Assembly (NCBI GenBank): GCA_033439295.1
Contig: JAVTLE010000013.1
Coordinates: forward strand, 2,480,001 to 2,544,000
DNA: 64,000 nt
DNA from: Deuterostichococcus epilithicus
Lineage: Eukaryota > Chlorophyta > Trebouxiophyceae > Prasiolales > Stichococcaceae
Reading direction: 5' to 3'
Part shown: positions 11,509-23,702 of the stretch, one piece after another
Position numbering within the stretch: the first letter of the stretch is position 1
Layout of the letters: each line of letters starts with the position of its first letter
The notes under the pieces: model-generated
What the model was told of the DNA's origin: nothing
Databases searched by the model: none
The model's input: the letters and a program-made list of their open reading frames with translations, nothing else
Program-made: the position numbers and the translations under genes

Positions 11509-14500
11509 TCAGACGCAAAAACTTTTCCGTTCACCACCACTGGCGGATTCGAATTGTGCACAAACACCCAATGAATATGCGCTCTGCTTCATGGAGGACG
11601 AACAAATAAAGCACTCGTTGAAAGCACACAGAACCACGCACTTGAGGCTGTCAATGGCGTTGCCGTTCGACTGCTGTGCCTTGGCAATGTTGCCAGCCGC
11701 CGTCGCTTCCGGCGACTCGTTGTCGTCACGGACAAAGCCCTTGCCTGCGCAAGGAGGGCCAGCAGGATCACTCAATGCTTCAGTTGAAAAGAAAAGACAA
11801 CAATAAGACCATCAATGATACGGTGCAGCATACATGCACCATCAGACTATGCCGTGACGCACCTCCCAGGGCATTGGGCAGCACGGGCGTCTGTGGGTTG
11901 CGGATCTCGCCGGTGCCCTTCGGCGTGTTTGCGCCTGGCCGCGCCGACGCTCCAGTCTGCGCCGGTGTGCCCTCATCCCGCTCGCCCTGTGACACAAAAC
12001 CATTCGTTTTGGGGTTTGTGACACATTTTGCATTGCAAACACGCCAGGTGCTACACAGACCATACAGATGTGAGCCAGAAGGAGATGCTTGCCTTGTTCT
12101 GGGCGGCAAAGTCGGTGGGTGAGTCCTGCAAGGCACCAGAACAAGGGTTGGTGCATGTCCACCACACCTGGTTGCAGAGTGCAGAGCGCCATGGTGCTGG
12201 CGACCGCGCTGTGACACCAGCCGCGGTTCTCAGTGCCAAGACATCACCACAAATGCTGCAAGTGGATGTCCTCATTTCCGCTAGTTCGAGATGCATGCTT
12301 GTACGCGAACCTTGAGGTCGCCACCACGCTTTGGGTTGCCGGGCAGGTCCAAGTCCGTGCGCTCGGTGGGCTGAGTGACACCGCCCTCATTGCCCTGTCC
12401 ATGCGGCACATGCGCGGTCGGTGCGGGTGAGATGGCCATGAGCAGGCAAGCTGCGGGGTGGGACATGGCGGCGCCGGTGGGCAGAGCATGTCGCCGTAGG
12501 ATCTCTTTCAATCCTCGACGCTAGGGAATTGCGGCAGGGGAAGCGCAGCACACCTGAGGGCCGTACAGGGATGCGTTGCCCTGGTCCTGCACGCACAGGA
12601 ACGCACAGAGCGTCATGCGCTGTCCAAAGCGTGATGTGCGCACCAACACAAGACCTTCGAGGTGATAGTAGAGGTGGCGACTGTCACAGAGACGCATGCA
12701 TTGCATCGTCCCAAGTACAAAGCCGACCACTCACCACGGTGTGCATGAGGCTGCTTGTCGACCACGTGTCAAATGACACACCCTTGGTCTTTGGCGCCGA
12801 CTTGATCGCCTCCTGCGTCTTGTTGGCACCCTGCAAGTCAGAGGAGCTGGCAGCATTCAGTTCTCTGCTCCATCACTGCCGTTGACGCCCTGGGGTTTGG
12901 CAGATGCAGAAGCTGCAGAAAGGTGCAGCACAGCGTTGGTGCAGCACAGCGTGCACTACAAAACATACATAACACTCTTAAGCAGCAAGGCGATACGCCT
13001 ACACTGCATTCGAGAGATCAAGGACCGAACATGCGATGGTGCACCTGCTCCAGCTGGCGCTGCGGGGAGTCGTTGGTGACGGCGGCACCCGTTATCTTGT
13101 TAGACAGCGCCTCCAGAGGGTTGCCGCTCGGCGCCGCATCCTTTGCCTTCTCCACAGCCTCGCCAGCCTGCAGCATTGTGTTACCTAGCTATTCAGCAGA
13201 AGGGTAAAGTATCACAGTCCCAACCTACCCAAATCAGACCGAGCTGCACTGGTTCTGGACAGAGGACGTGCGGGGCCCTATCGATGAGTAGCTCAGGAGC
13301 AGCTCGGGACCGAGCAGTTGGAACCCGAGCTCTAACATATCGGAGGCTGACCGCATTGACTGCATCCTGCGCCTCACGCGGCGCCTGGATCGGCAGCTTG
13401 TCCTTAGCAGGCGCCAGAGGGTCTTCGTTTGGCTGCCGGCGGCCCAGGTCCTTTTCCGACACCGGGTTGCCGACCAGCCGCAGCAGACCCTTCGCGGGGC
13501 AGGCGTCAGGAAAGTGGATCAGCGGCCCAGGGAGGAAGAGGGAATACTGACCTGGGATTCACATCTGCAGGAGTCGAGGCCGGCATCCGCCCAGGCGACA
13601 GGCGTACAGACGCTCAGACTCGAAGCCAGTGGTCATGAGGCGGGAGAGGATGCAGTTGCTGCGCACCTTATCAGCGGGGTTGAAGCCCACGTTGACCTGG
13701 AGGCTGGAGGCGGAAGTGGCGTCGAACGCCACCGGCGCCGGTGGCTGCAGCGTCTTGCCCCATGTGCTGGGCGCAAAGATGTTCTGCCTGCAAAACGCAA
13801 GGTGGCCCAATGAATACAAACCCTAAATCCTAAAACCTGATGTTGCCAAGTGAATTGAAGAAGAGGTCTTCTTGCCAAGTGAAAGAGAGGCAGGTCCAAA
13901 CAATCAGTCAGTGAATCAACGACGAAGTACAAGGTGTTTTTTGCACACAGGATATGGTGCAGGCTGCACAAAAATTACCTGCCACCGCTCTCGATGTCGG
14001 GGCTGTTCAGGATGTTGTCGGCGTCAGTGCGCTGCTTGAAGACATCGAGCTTTGCAGCAAGTCCCCGGTCGCGCCTGTGTCAGGACGCAGCAGCACTGGA
14101 TCATCTGTTGTCGGCCTCGCTGCTGCTTTGCACTGCAGAGCAAAGCTCGTCAACTGAACGATGACAGACCAGAAGCTCGTGCCACCTTGCCCCTCATGGA
14201 CACTGGTGCAAGCTCAGCACCACTCGCACAGCCTCTTATAGGGGCTTAGCATGTGGACAGTCCGAAGAAGCGCACGAGTCGTTGCGGTCCTCGCGCGTTT
14301 TGGGGTCCTTGGCGCCCTTGGGAACCGCCTCTTGTGCAGCCTCGCCCGCTTGCAGGCCACCCTCCACGGCGAGCTTGCCCTTGGCCGCCAGCGCCGGGCC
14401 TGCAACCAGCCATTGTGCCGGCTTGACACATGCACCAGCTTGGATGTGGGATCACACTCGCTGGCATGCCGGCTGTCAGTTGCGGAGATGCATCTGGTGT

Positions 14501-15236
14501 TTTAAAGCGCCTTATGTAAGAGCGACAGCATCGTGCGAATGGGTCACCAGCCGCGGGCAGGAAAGCCAGCTGAGCGGCTGCAAGCGCGCCGATGGTCTTC
14601 ATCATGAACTCGGACGGCGCCTGCATGGCGGAGGCCATGACAAGGGCAGTCACTTCCCGAAATCATTTCCGAAATCATCAAAGACTGAAGGGCACAAGAT
14701 CAGGCAGTGACCAGACAAGCACGTAGATATGCTTACTGCACTTGCCAAACGCACGCCGGGTGCAGTGACTGTCACCTCACCTTGGCGGACTGCTGGTCCT
14801 TGGCATCCTGCAGAGTGCAAGAACACAAGCGAACTTGTCAGGGTGTCTGCATTACAGAGACTGCTGGGTTGGTGCGCAATACTGGCACCAGAGCACAGGA
14901 TACTTTCATGATCCAGCACCAGGTACCGATGTCGCATCATCGGTCTGCCTTTTGAGACATCGCGACGCCGAAATAAACATTAATGTATCTAATACTGTCC
15001 ACCCAATGCAGCCTCGTATTGCCGCCGATGAAAGGAGGATGAGCGTCGCGGTGGACGTAGCCACGACCGACGCGACTCACGGAGACGCTGAGATCCGGGT
15101 ATTGCGGGCCGGTATGCTCATTTACCTGCGATGCACGGACGATGGAGCGCGCAGAGCGACGCGCCGGGCGGTTGGAGCCCGACGTGAACGGCTGGCGCTG
15201 CAGGTTGACGTTCTTGCTCATCATCGTGGAAGCCAT
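11509..15236 (-). CDS. plastid-targeted, probably disordered protein of unknown function
   Basis: Exons (high to low): 15236-15126, 14807-14781, 14620-14548, 14399-14276, 14074-13979, 13787-13667, 13489-13352, 13167-13045, 12830-12735, 12586-12554, 12394-12311, 12125-12093, 11986-11863, 11774-11509. All phases match. Start MASTMMSKNVNLQRQPF followed by a Ser/Arg-rich stretch is a typical chloroplast transit peptide. The hydrophobic stretch TIGALAAAQLAFLPAA with a later ALAA could be a thylakoid-lumen signal, so a bipartite presequence is possible. The rest is rich in Ala, Gly, Pro, Asn, Lys and Asp with no domain I recognise (VFKQRTDADNILNSPDIESG, LQVNVGFNPADK). Exons of 27, 33 and 33 nt are in frame. 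One intron (after 12093) uses a GC donor. The last exon may extend only to SLK if a further intron exists. Confidence 0.65.
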
Positions 15237-15811
15237 TTCGCGTGCGTTTGAGTTGACAAAAGTTGCGGCTGTGAGATCAAGCTGGAATAACAAAAGCGAT
15301 TTCTGGACAGCGATCGGCGGTGTCAGATGTCAGATCCCAATTATCAGCACTCTGGCATCTGCGAGGCAGCTCCAGTGGCAGGGGGACTGCACAGATGGTG
15401 CAATGTTGAATTTGTATCATCCCTGCTGTCGTGTCGCGCTGCACGCTGGCCTTTCGAAATTCTGAAACCCACTGGAGCTCAACGGCTCGCGGGCTCAGCA
15501 GCTGAAGGATTGACTCAACTTGAAACGAAAGCGGAATCAAAGGAAAGAAACGAAGCGGCTACAAAATGCCCCGCTGGTAGTCTGCAGCAATACAAAGAAG
15601 TTTGGACTGTCATCAGGTCGCGGGGTGGCCTGCGGGCGCCGCAGTCAGCGGAAGACCGATATGCTGGCTCCACCGCGGACGCCGCTTCTCATTGCTGGCC
15701 GCCGTCTGGCTCGCCACTGCTGCGCTTGGCTTCAGCTACACCTAACTCCGGCTCCTGGCTGCAACGCGCCTAGCCTGGCACTGCAGCGGCCTCAGCACCA
15801 TGCCGCAGTTG
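15237..15811. other. spacer between two minus-strand genes
   Basis: It lies between the start of the plastid gene and the stop of the kinase, so it should hold the promoter of the former and the 3' UTR of the latter. I see no coding exon or RNA gene in it. Confidence 0.5.
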
Positions 15812-18800
15812 CTAACCGCTGTTGGGAGGCCCGGCTGTCGGCGAGCCTGAGGCAGTCCCGCCACCCTGTAGTAGCTGGTCTGACGAACTGCTGCCGTCTG
15901 CCAAGCCGTCTACAGCAGCCGCTGATCCGCCAGCGCCCCCGGCAGTGACATCTGCTCGCGGCAGCGTGGCGTCTGCAGCCAGTGGTTCCGGGTCAGGGCC
16001 GCCGGCAGTGCCGGCGGCGGCNCCGTCCCGCTGCTCNNCGAGCGNGGCCGCCACTGCCGGGTCGCGCACGCCAGTGAGGCTGATGCTGCGGCTGTCGGCG
16101 ACCGACGCCTGGCTGGCGGCCTCCGCCTCCTCCCGGCTGTGCGGCGCCGCCGCGATGCGTCGCACCTGCGCAGGAGGCAAGCGCAGCTGGCGAGGCCACA
16201 GCCAGAAGGGCAAGGGCAGAGAGAACAGCTCCGGCGAGCCAGGGCAAAGCCTCGACAGCGGTTCTCCGGCTGATGCAGGACTCTAAACCCTGACTCTAGA
16301 CCCTAAACACTGTGTTCCGCACCAGCTCCTCGGCGGAGGGGCGGTCCGCGGGGTTGGAGGCCATGCACTCGGACAGCAGCGCCCGGACATCCTCGGGGCA
16401 CTCCGCGGGGGCGTGCACGTCGCGCAGGTAGCCGCGCATCGGGATGTCCCGCGTGCAGATCTCCCACAGGCACACCCCAAAGCTGAAGCAGTCGGCCTGC
16501 GCGGGGAGCGGGGTGCCACACAGGTGTCAGGATCAGGTTCAAGGTTGATGGTAGTGGGGGCACAACAATGCGCGACGCCGGGTACCAGCGCCCCGCGGCC
16601 GCGGCCCCGGGAGCTGTGCGGGCCTGTTTCTGTTGCCCGCCCCAGCGGCGTGCCATACTCGCACGTGTCCAGCAGCGACTGCGCCGAGGCCACGACCATG
16701 CGAGGACGGTTGTCAGAGCGCCCCTGTGCTCCGCACCCCCAAGTGGAGGGCAGTCTCACACAAGTCGCACCTTTTCGGTGCAGCGGTCGCCCATGAGCAG
16801 CTCCGGGGCGGCATACACGAAGGTGCCCACGGTGGCGAGGCTGGACTGCAGGTCCGTGAGCGTGATCTTGGCAAGGCCCACGTCGCCGATCTTGGCGGTG
16901 GTGCCGCCCTTGCTCAGCAGGATGTTGCTCGTCTTCAGGTCCCTGCGGATGGTTTAATAATCGTTGTCATACAAAAGGTGCAAAGTGGACAGCATCGTGA
17001 GCTCGACAGCCCGCGAGGCTATTTGACACGGGCGTGCAGGAGACCCTCCAAAACAGGTGTGCAGGAGGTGCTGCAGGGGACGCCTGCTGCGAACACGGCG
17101 CCGCGGCATGGCGAGGTGCTGGCGGTTTCGCACAGCAACTGCCGCCAGCGACCGCGGGCTCCTTTCGGCATAGGCAAAACGACTCCAAGACTTGAAGAGG
17201 GGCGCATGAAAAAAAGGCGCGTCAGGACGGCGGCACCTGTGCGTGACGCCGCTGCTGTGCAGGAAGTGCAGGCCGTGCGCTATGTCCAGCGCCAGTGAAC
17301 GGCCCTTGCCCCACCAGGAGTACTCCCCAGTCTCGTCTGCCGACAGTGCGTGCCGAAGGTCGCCGCCTGCAGTCGCATGGAAGGCGAAACGTCAGCAGTT
17401 GTGCAAGTGGCGCACGCACCATGACATGTTGAACGCACCATGACATGTTGAACTGGTCCAAGATTATCAAGCCAGGAAAAAGAACTCGTCAACAATTTCT
17501 AGCTGGCATGTTCGAGTTCTGGGGCAGCACAGTTCGCTTGGCTGTCTCAACGGCCAACACTCGAAACAAACGTTCGACGGCCGGATCAGAAGCGACCACG
17601 CACCCTCCGCTGTGGCGATCTATACCAATAAGCTATCCCGGGTTTGCGAGCAGGACTCGTTTCTGCCATCAGTGCATCAACACGGGAGGTGGAAGGCCCC
17701 ACCCTCCATGAGCTCCATGACGAGCATGATGTTGTCCGGGTTGCGCAGGCAGGCGCCGTAGAAGTTGACGATGTTGGGCTGGAAGGAGACGCGGCCCAGG
17801 ATGGCGATCTCCTTGCGGAACTGCCGGATCAGCTGGGGGTCCTTGAGGTTGCCCAGCTGCTTGACCGCCACCTCGTGCACCCCTCTCCGCCGCCCCTTGT
17901 ACACCTGCAATCGATTGCGAAAGAGATGCCAATTGACGGCCAACATGTCCTTTCAGGTTGCCCAGCTGCTTGATGGGCGCTTCGTGCACGCCGCGCCGCC
18001 GCTTGCACACCTGTGCGTGACGCAGAGGGGTGTTGACATGCTGCAGGGCCAAGCCGCCTGGCGGCAGGGTGTGACGGGAGGGGCTGTGAACCTTGCAGTC
18101 TGGCAAACTTCACGGCAACTCGCGGCTGTACGCTGCTGTGCAGCATCGAAGCCGCCGTGAGCGGTGTGGCGGCCCACTCCTTGGTGACAGCAAAGGTGGG
18201 CAGTCGTGACAGCTGCTTAGGTGTCCACATGGCACAGCAGCTGGAGGCTCAAACACGACGCAGGTGGTGCAGGAGACGTGTATCCGCACCCGTCCGAACG
18301 CGCCCTCGCCGAGCACGATGCGCTTGCCGTCGGCATCGCGGCAAATCTCGATCTCCGCCGGGTCTAACTCCCCCGCGACAAAGGGGCCGCTGCTGGAGGC
18401 GCCGCCGCCGCCGCCGCCGCCGCTGCCGCCGCGCGGGCTGCCTGTGCTGCGGCTGGATGCCAGGCTGCTGATGAGCGTGCTGCCGACGTCGCTGTCGCGG
18501 CTGTGGTTTGCCGTGTCGTTGGCGAACAGCCTGCGGGCGGCGCGAGCGCACATGTGTGAGCGCAGCATCGGCGGTTGTTGCAAATGCACACGGCCGGCGC
18601 TGCGGCAGTGCATATGTGGCAGCATGACACGGAAGCAGTCATCGTGAAAGCATATGGAGCTGATCCGATCCCAGCCCACGATCCCGCCTCCGCCATGCGC
18701 CAGCGGGATGGCAGATGTCGCGGGTGCTGCAGGGGGCGCCACTGTCAGCCGCAGTCGCAGGGTCAGCGCATGGACGGCAGCGCATGCGGAGGTGTGCCGG

Positions 18801-21800
18801 GCAGCGGCCAGCGAAGGGGGCGCACTGGTCCGCGCGGTGCAACGAGGGGAGGGGGTCCGACTGCCCCAGCGGGCTGTCGTGGCTGTGCGGCCCGCGTTGC
18901 GGCGGCACCGGCTCCACCACCCCCGAGTTGCGCGCATCCCACGTCCACACCCCACTCCTGCATGGGCCACACACAGCAAAAGGGTTCGAATGTATGTGCC
19001 ACTGCATCTGGCTGGAAACCCAGGAGTGTCATCCAGCGTTATGAACAAATCCAGGCTATGTGCACCCAGTATGCCGACTCGGAACAGCGTCCCACAATTG
19101 CACAACATTTTCTGCCTGGGAGAGGATGTGAGAGGCATCACAGTTCCGACCAGCTTCAGCTTGTGGTGGATACCTGTATCTGGTGCTGTAGTCCCTACGA
19201 CACACGCACCTGGCATGATCTGTGCTGGCCTGCGGGCTGCCGTCCTCGCTGCTGCTGGAGGCCATCTGCTTGACGGCAGCTTCCTCAGCCGTCCGCTGTT
19301 TTCGCCGCCGCACCAGCAACAAGCCTGCCAGGAAAGGCGCACCATGGACTTAGCAATGCTGCATGTGCCGATTCGACAGCCGAACAGGCTTGTGAGCTGA
19401 TTAGGTCTGGCCTGTACAAGTTGCTGCACTGGTGTCCCTTGCATGCGGCCTGTCAATGCACCTTCATCCTCCTGCCAGGGCATTGCAGCAGAAGCAAATG
19501 CAGGATGCGACCCAGGCTGCGCACCCAGCAGGAGCAGCAGCAGCAGTGCGCCGGCGACGAATGCGCCGACCGTCGCACCAACGATGAGGCCGACATGGTG
19601 CCCCTTCTTTGCAGGCGCGAGCCCCGCACCCAACGCCGGATTGATCGGCAGCCCATTGGCAGGGTTTGGCCTGCAGGAGAATGCACTTCGGGGCTCAAAG
19701 CATGCAGGGCATTGCAGGAACGGCAACAATTTCCCCTGCTCGTGCATCCTGTCGTGTTCGAGGTCAGAGTACAGTGCAGAGTGTGCCATGTCTCCTATGT
19801 GCACTGGCCTAGCTGCTGGCGGCACATGAGCGTAAATATGCTGCGGGAGCCGGCGCCGCACTGCAGCCGCCCAAACTGAGATTTGAAACCTAAACACAGG
19901 TCACTGAGAGGAGACGATTGAACTACATGTTTGCTGGCAGCAACATGGCGGCAGGCGTGCGCACCCGTAGCCGCTGGCATAGTCTGTGCCAGGCGAGAAG
20001 TCGCCACTGTCCGGGCCTGGGCTGGGGGCTGCTGCTGGTCCTGCTGCTGGCGCCGCCGTCGGCGGCGGCAGCGCTGGGCGCTGCGGCGCGCCGGCTGTCC
20101 CCTGGTACGGCACCGTGTAGTCTCCAGACGGTGACCGCTGCAAAAGAGCAGCAGCGTCAGGCGACAGCACCACCTCCACTGCAGCCATGCTGTGAACCCA
20201 GATCCACAGCCGCACAGCCTGGTCAGCCAAGGACAAGGGTGCCATTCACCTAGACAAGGAAGGGCGCAGAGTTTCATATGCAGACATTCAGCTGGCCTCG
20301 CACTTGTCGTGACCCACTCGTGCCTCATGCAATGCCACAGTGCCGTCTGGTGCGTATGCCACAGCACACCAGGACTCCACTGGCAGTGACGGCGGCTCAG
20401 AGGTCAGAAAAGCACCTGATACACCTGGCTGCCGCCGTACTTGCCGGTCAGCGCGACGCCATAGTACTGGCTGGTGGCTGTGAAGTTGCGGTATGTGTAA
20501 GCGACGCCAATGCCGCCGTCGCCGTTGATGACATACAGCTGCTGCGCGTTCGCCTGCACGCAATCGCCGCGGTTGCTCCAGAAACCAGCAAACGGGCGCT
20601 GCTGAACTTCGCTGGCCACTGACAGGCTGCCGCCAGAATGCTCGGCTCTTGGCTGGCGACCGGCAGCGTCCAGCATCCAGCAGGCTTGTATGTGCTGATC
20701 CACCTTCGTCCTCCCCAGATGCACCCAGGATCCGCCCTGGTCCTCTCCGCAGGGTCTGCGCCAATTGCATCTGCCCAGTACAGGCCCTGCGTCCCACCTG
20801 ATTGAGCGTGCTGTTCCACAGGGCTGCCATGTCGATGCCCGCCAGCGGGTCCAGCCCCGTCCACACCTCCACCGCCGCGGGCGACCCCAGGCCGGCAGTC
20901 GGCGCTGGCGTCCCACTGGTCTGCAGCAGCCGCCTCGACAGCCTGCAGTTGAAGCAGCGCACTCTCAAGGCCGGTTCGGGCACCACCTTACAGGTTGAAA
21001 AGTCAACATGTCTTGAGTGCGCGATGCCAAACGGCAGACGAGCGCGTGCACACTGCCACCCGCAGGGACATGCACCGGGCGTGGACCGTCTCTGAGAGAC
21101 GACTGGCATGCACTGCTCAGGCTCCATGACCCCGCAGGCTCATATGCAACCGCCTGGCCCACCTGCGGCCGCCGGGCGGCGACGCACGCATGCTCGGCTC
21201 GCGGTGGCCGTCCGGCGCAAAATTGGAGATGTTGACGCAGAACACCGGGTTGGCCACCAAGGAGTTGAAGACCGTCGTCAGCGTCAGCAGCACGACATTC
21301 TGTTTGTCCACCGTGAACGGGAACAGGTCTTTGCCGTACAGCTGCGAGGGGAGCAAGAGACACGACCTCAGTTGTGGTTTCGTTTGCACTGGCCAATTCA
21401 GAAGCCAGGGCTGTGCCTGCTCTTCAAGGGGCGCTTCCGCAACGCGCCCAGCTGGTTAATTGTGCAGAGGCACACACAGTCCCCAGGGGGCGACCCTGCG
21501 GTTGTTCGCTGCCTCATGGACCTGCCATCGAGAAACGCCTGGCCGGCGAAACCGCTGTCCCTCCTTCCCAGTCCCTCCGAATCCGCAATCAGAGACTAGC
21601 AGGGAGGAACGCACTGACATCCGCACATCACGCAGGGGCTCGAAGCAAGGACGGTACCTGGATGGTGGTGCGGGCCGCGCCATACTCCCGCATGCTCTCG
21701 CGGTATGAGGCGGACACGGCCGTCTCCGACAGCACCACCAGCGAGGCGTCCGAAAATCCGTACTGCGCGCAGCAATACACCAGCAGCTCAAAGCGCAGCT

Positions 21801-23188
21801 CCATTGCAGCCCACTGGGGTCGCACACATGCATCTATGTTGCCTCAGACTCGGCAACATAGCAACGTGTGTTGTGGCCCAGGGTGGCTAGTGAAGACACG
21901 ACCACACAGGATGCCAAACCCGCGGCGCGCAACTCATGCAAAGCGCCTGCCTCCCGAAACCCTCCTAAACCCTTGCAAAACCCACCTCCACAGTGACCAG
22001 CTGCTGCAGGAAGGCAGTCTGGTTGAAGACGGCGCCCAGGGTGAGGTTGGTGCGGGGCCCCACCCCCCGCCTCTGGTACATCAGCACCTGCTCGTCCACC
22101 GCGCGCATGCTGGAGCGCAGGTACGACCCCACCGGACCTGCGGAACGGGTCGGGGATGGGTTCAGCGGTGGTGCACCGCATGCATGCTGGACGGTAGGTA
22201 CCACCGCAGCGGGCCTGCGCACATCGGCCACATCGGCCCAGGGATAAGAGCAGCTGCGGGAGACCTGCAGGAAGTGAGCCAAGGTGATGGGCGCAGGCAG
22301 CCGAATCGTGGTTTGCCGCACGTGCAGCGCCTCGTGTCGCCAGGGTGTCTGGTGACTGGCGTGTGGACGGCAGGCCGCGACGCGCCGCCTCACTCGTGGC
22401 CACCGCCGCTGCGCGGGGACGTCGCCAAAGCAAAACCTGCGTCCCTGGAGACCCAGTTTCCAGGGAGAGGAGGGGGAACGACAGGACGAGGCGCCTCACC
22501 AAAGTTCGTGGCAGGCCGCACGGTGAAGTTGAGCCACCGGACCTCGATGCCCAGCGGCTGGAAGTAGTCCTCAAAGGCGCTGTGGAAGGCGGTCTCCATC
22601 TCCAGGCGCCGCTTGATGACGTACGGCCCCACGATTCGGTGCACCGCGCTGATGACCGGCCTGCGCATTGGCGGGCCGACAGCACGTTCGCGATACACAC
22701 GTCTCCGACAGCACGTTCGCGATACACACGTCTCCGATCTCTAAAGACGTCGTCACTCACAGTTCTCAACATTGATGGCGGTCGTGACCTTGCAGAAGCC
22801 GCGCGAGTACTCTAACGAGGATTCTGGAGCGGCAGCTGTCAGGAAAGCGTGACAGGCTTGCGTGCGCAGCGCAGACTCACTCGTAGTCGGCGGGCACAGG
22901 GAAGGCCGTTGGGTTGTTGTAGCTGGCGCCGGCAGCAGTGTAGTTGCCATCAGGCAGGGTGACGGAGTCCCCCTGACTGGCTGGTGCGTCGTCTGCTGCA
23001 TTCACCTGCAGCAGCTGCTTATGCGAGTGCGCCAACCCCGTAAGCTGGCCATGTGCATCTGATCCAACGTCATGGCTGCCGCTGGCGGCGCGTGGCAGGG
23101 CTGCAGAAGGTGCGGCTGCAAGCGTCCACTGTTGCTGTGAGCCAGACAGCGCCAGCATTAGCAGCAGCGGCAGCGCTGCTGTCGACAT
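15812..23188 (-). CDS. transmembrane receptor-like protein kinase
   Basis: Exons: 23188-22881, (possibly one near 22770-22835), 22660-22500, 22137-21986, 21813-21658, 21341-21163, 20915-20798, 20601-20425, 20218-19965, 19670-19525, 19324-19210, one from about 18960 whose end is uncertain, 18530-18290, 17904-17703, 17366-17237, 16942-16771, 16496-16323, 16165-15812. A signal peptide (MSTAALPLLLMLALSG) is followed by a long ectodomain with Asn-glycosylation-type sites, which I do not recognise. A TM segment (GLIVGATVGAFVAGALLLLL), a basic juxtamembrane stretch and a Gly-rich linker lead to the kinase: GEGAFGRV, VAVKQL, FRKEIAIL, HRDLKTSNILL, KIGDVGLAK, AAPELL, DCFSFGVCLWEI. The DFG motif is DVG; the metal-binding Asp is kept. 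The catalytic loop is Ser/Thr or tyrosine-kinase-like (TKL) in type. The C-terminal exon holds ambiguous bases at 16022-16045. Confidence 0.8.
17415..17452. repeat. perfect 19-bp tandem duplication in a kinase intron
   Basis: The 19-mer cgcaccatgacatgttgaa occurs twice head to tail (17415-17433, 17434-17452) without a mismatch. It lies in the intron between the VAVK exon and the next kinase exon and looks recent. Confidence 0.9.
17946..18010 (-). repeat. ghost copy of the kinase VAVK exon
   Basis: On the minus strand an acceptor at 18011 is followed by an open stretch VCKRRRGVHEAPIKQLGNLK, matching the real exon start at 17904 (VYKGRRRGVHEVAVKQLGNL), 106 bp away. Agreement is about 80 percent by eye, and the ATP-anchoring Lys codon is kept. 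A 106-bp offset is not a multiple of three, so retention would break the frame. A still weaker copy (VAVKFARLQG) lies near 18085-18150. Confidence 0.75.
22678..22735. repeat. perfect 29-bp tandem duplication beside a kinase acceptor
   Basis: A 29-bp unit containing gttcgcgatacacacgtctc is present twice with no mismatch (22678-22706, 22707-22735). On the minus strand it lies just before the acceptor of the exon that starts at 22660. Zero divergence implies a very recent duplication or an assembly artefact. Confidence 0.9.
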
Positions 23189-23702
23189 GCTGACCCGCTG
23201 CCGCCGGGCTCTGCAGCTGCCACATGCTGCCGAGCGCCGGCGTGCCGCCGGCGGTCGCGGCGGCGAACCAGCGTGCCGCCCGGCAAGCAGCTGTGTCATG
23301 GGCTGGCGTGCAGTTACGGCAGCCTGGCATGAGCCGCCGCTGGCATCACCGGTGGCCGCAGCCAGGCGTCAAGATGGTGTGGCCGCCAGAGCAGCTGTGC
23401 TACGGGCGCTCCTCGTGCGTGCCGAAAGCGGGGCCCAGCGGCTGCGCTGCGGCCGCTGGACTGGCTGCTCCGAAGTTGTGCCCAGCCAGCTGGTAGACTG
23501 CTGCCGGGCTGGTGTTCGCCGCCTGATGCTCCTGTGCCGCTGGATTGGTCACGGTGCGGTCTTGCTGCCTCACACCAGCCTCTGGCTGCTCGAACACCCG
23601 CTGAAAAGCTGCAGCCCAACAGACACCGCCAACTGCCAGGCGATTGCAGGCCTCGCTCCTGGTGCTCAGCTGCAACCACAGGCCCCGCCTTGCTGGCCTG
23701 CG

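Noticed and set aside
16022-16045. Ambiguous bases in the last kinase exon, and at 50921-50932
   Set aside because: Assembly uncertainty, not biology; no inference drawn from these bases.
18110-19897. 595-codon minus-strand open frame
   Set aside because: It reads through several introns of the kinase and is out of frame with the TM and G-loop exons; openness reflects GC-rich introns, not one large exon.
21374-22567. 397-codon plus-strand open frame
   Set aside because: Antisense to kinase ectodomain exons whose minus-strand frames give coherent, phase-matched protein.
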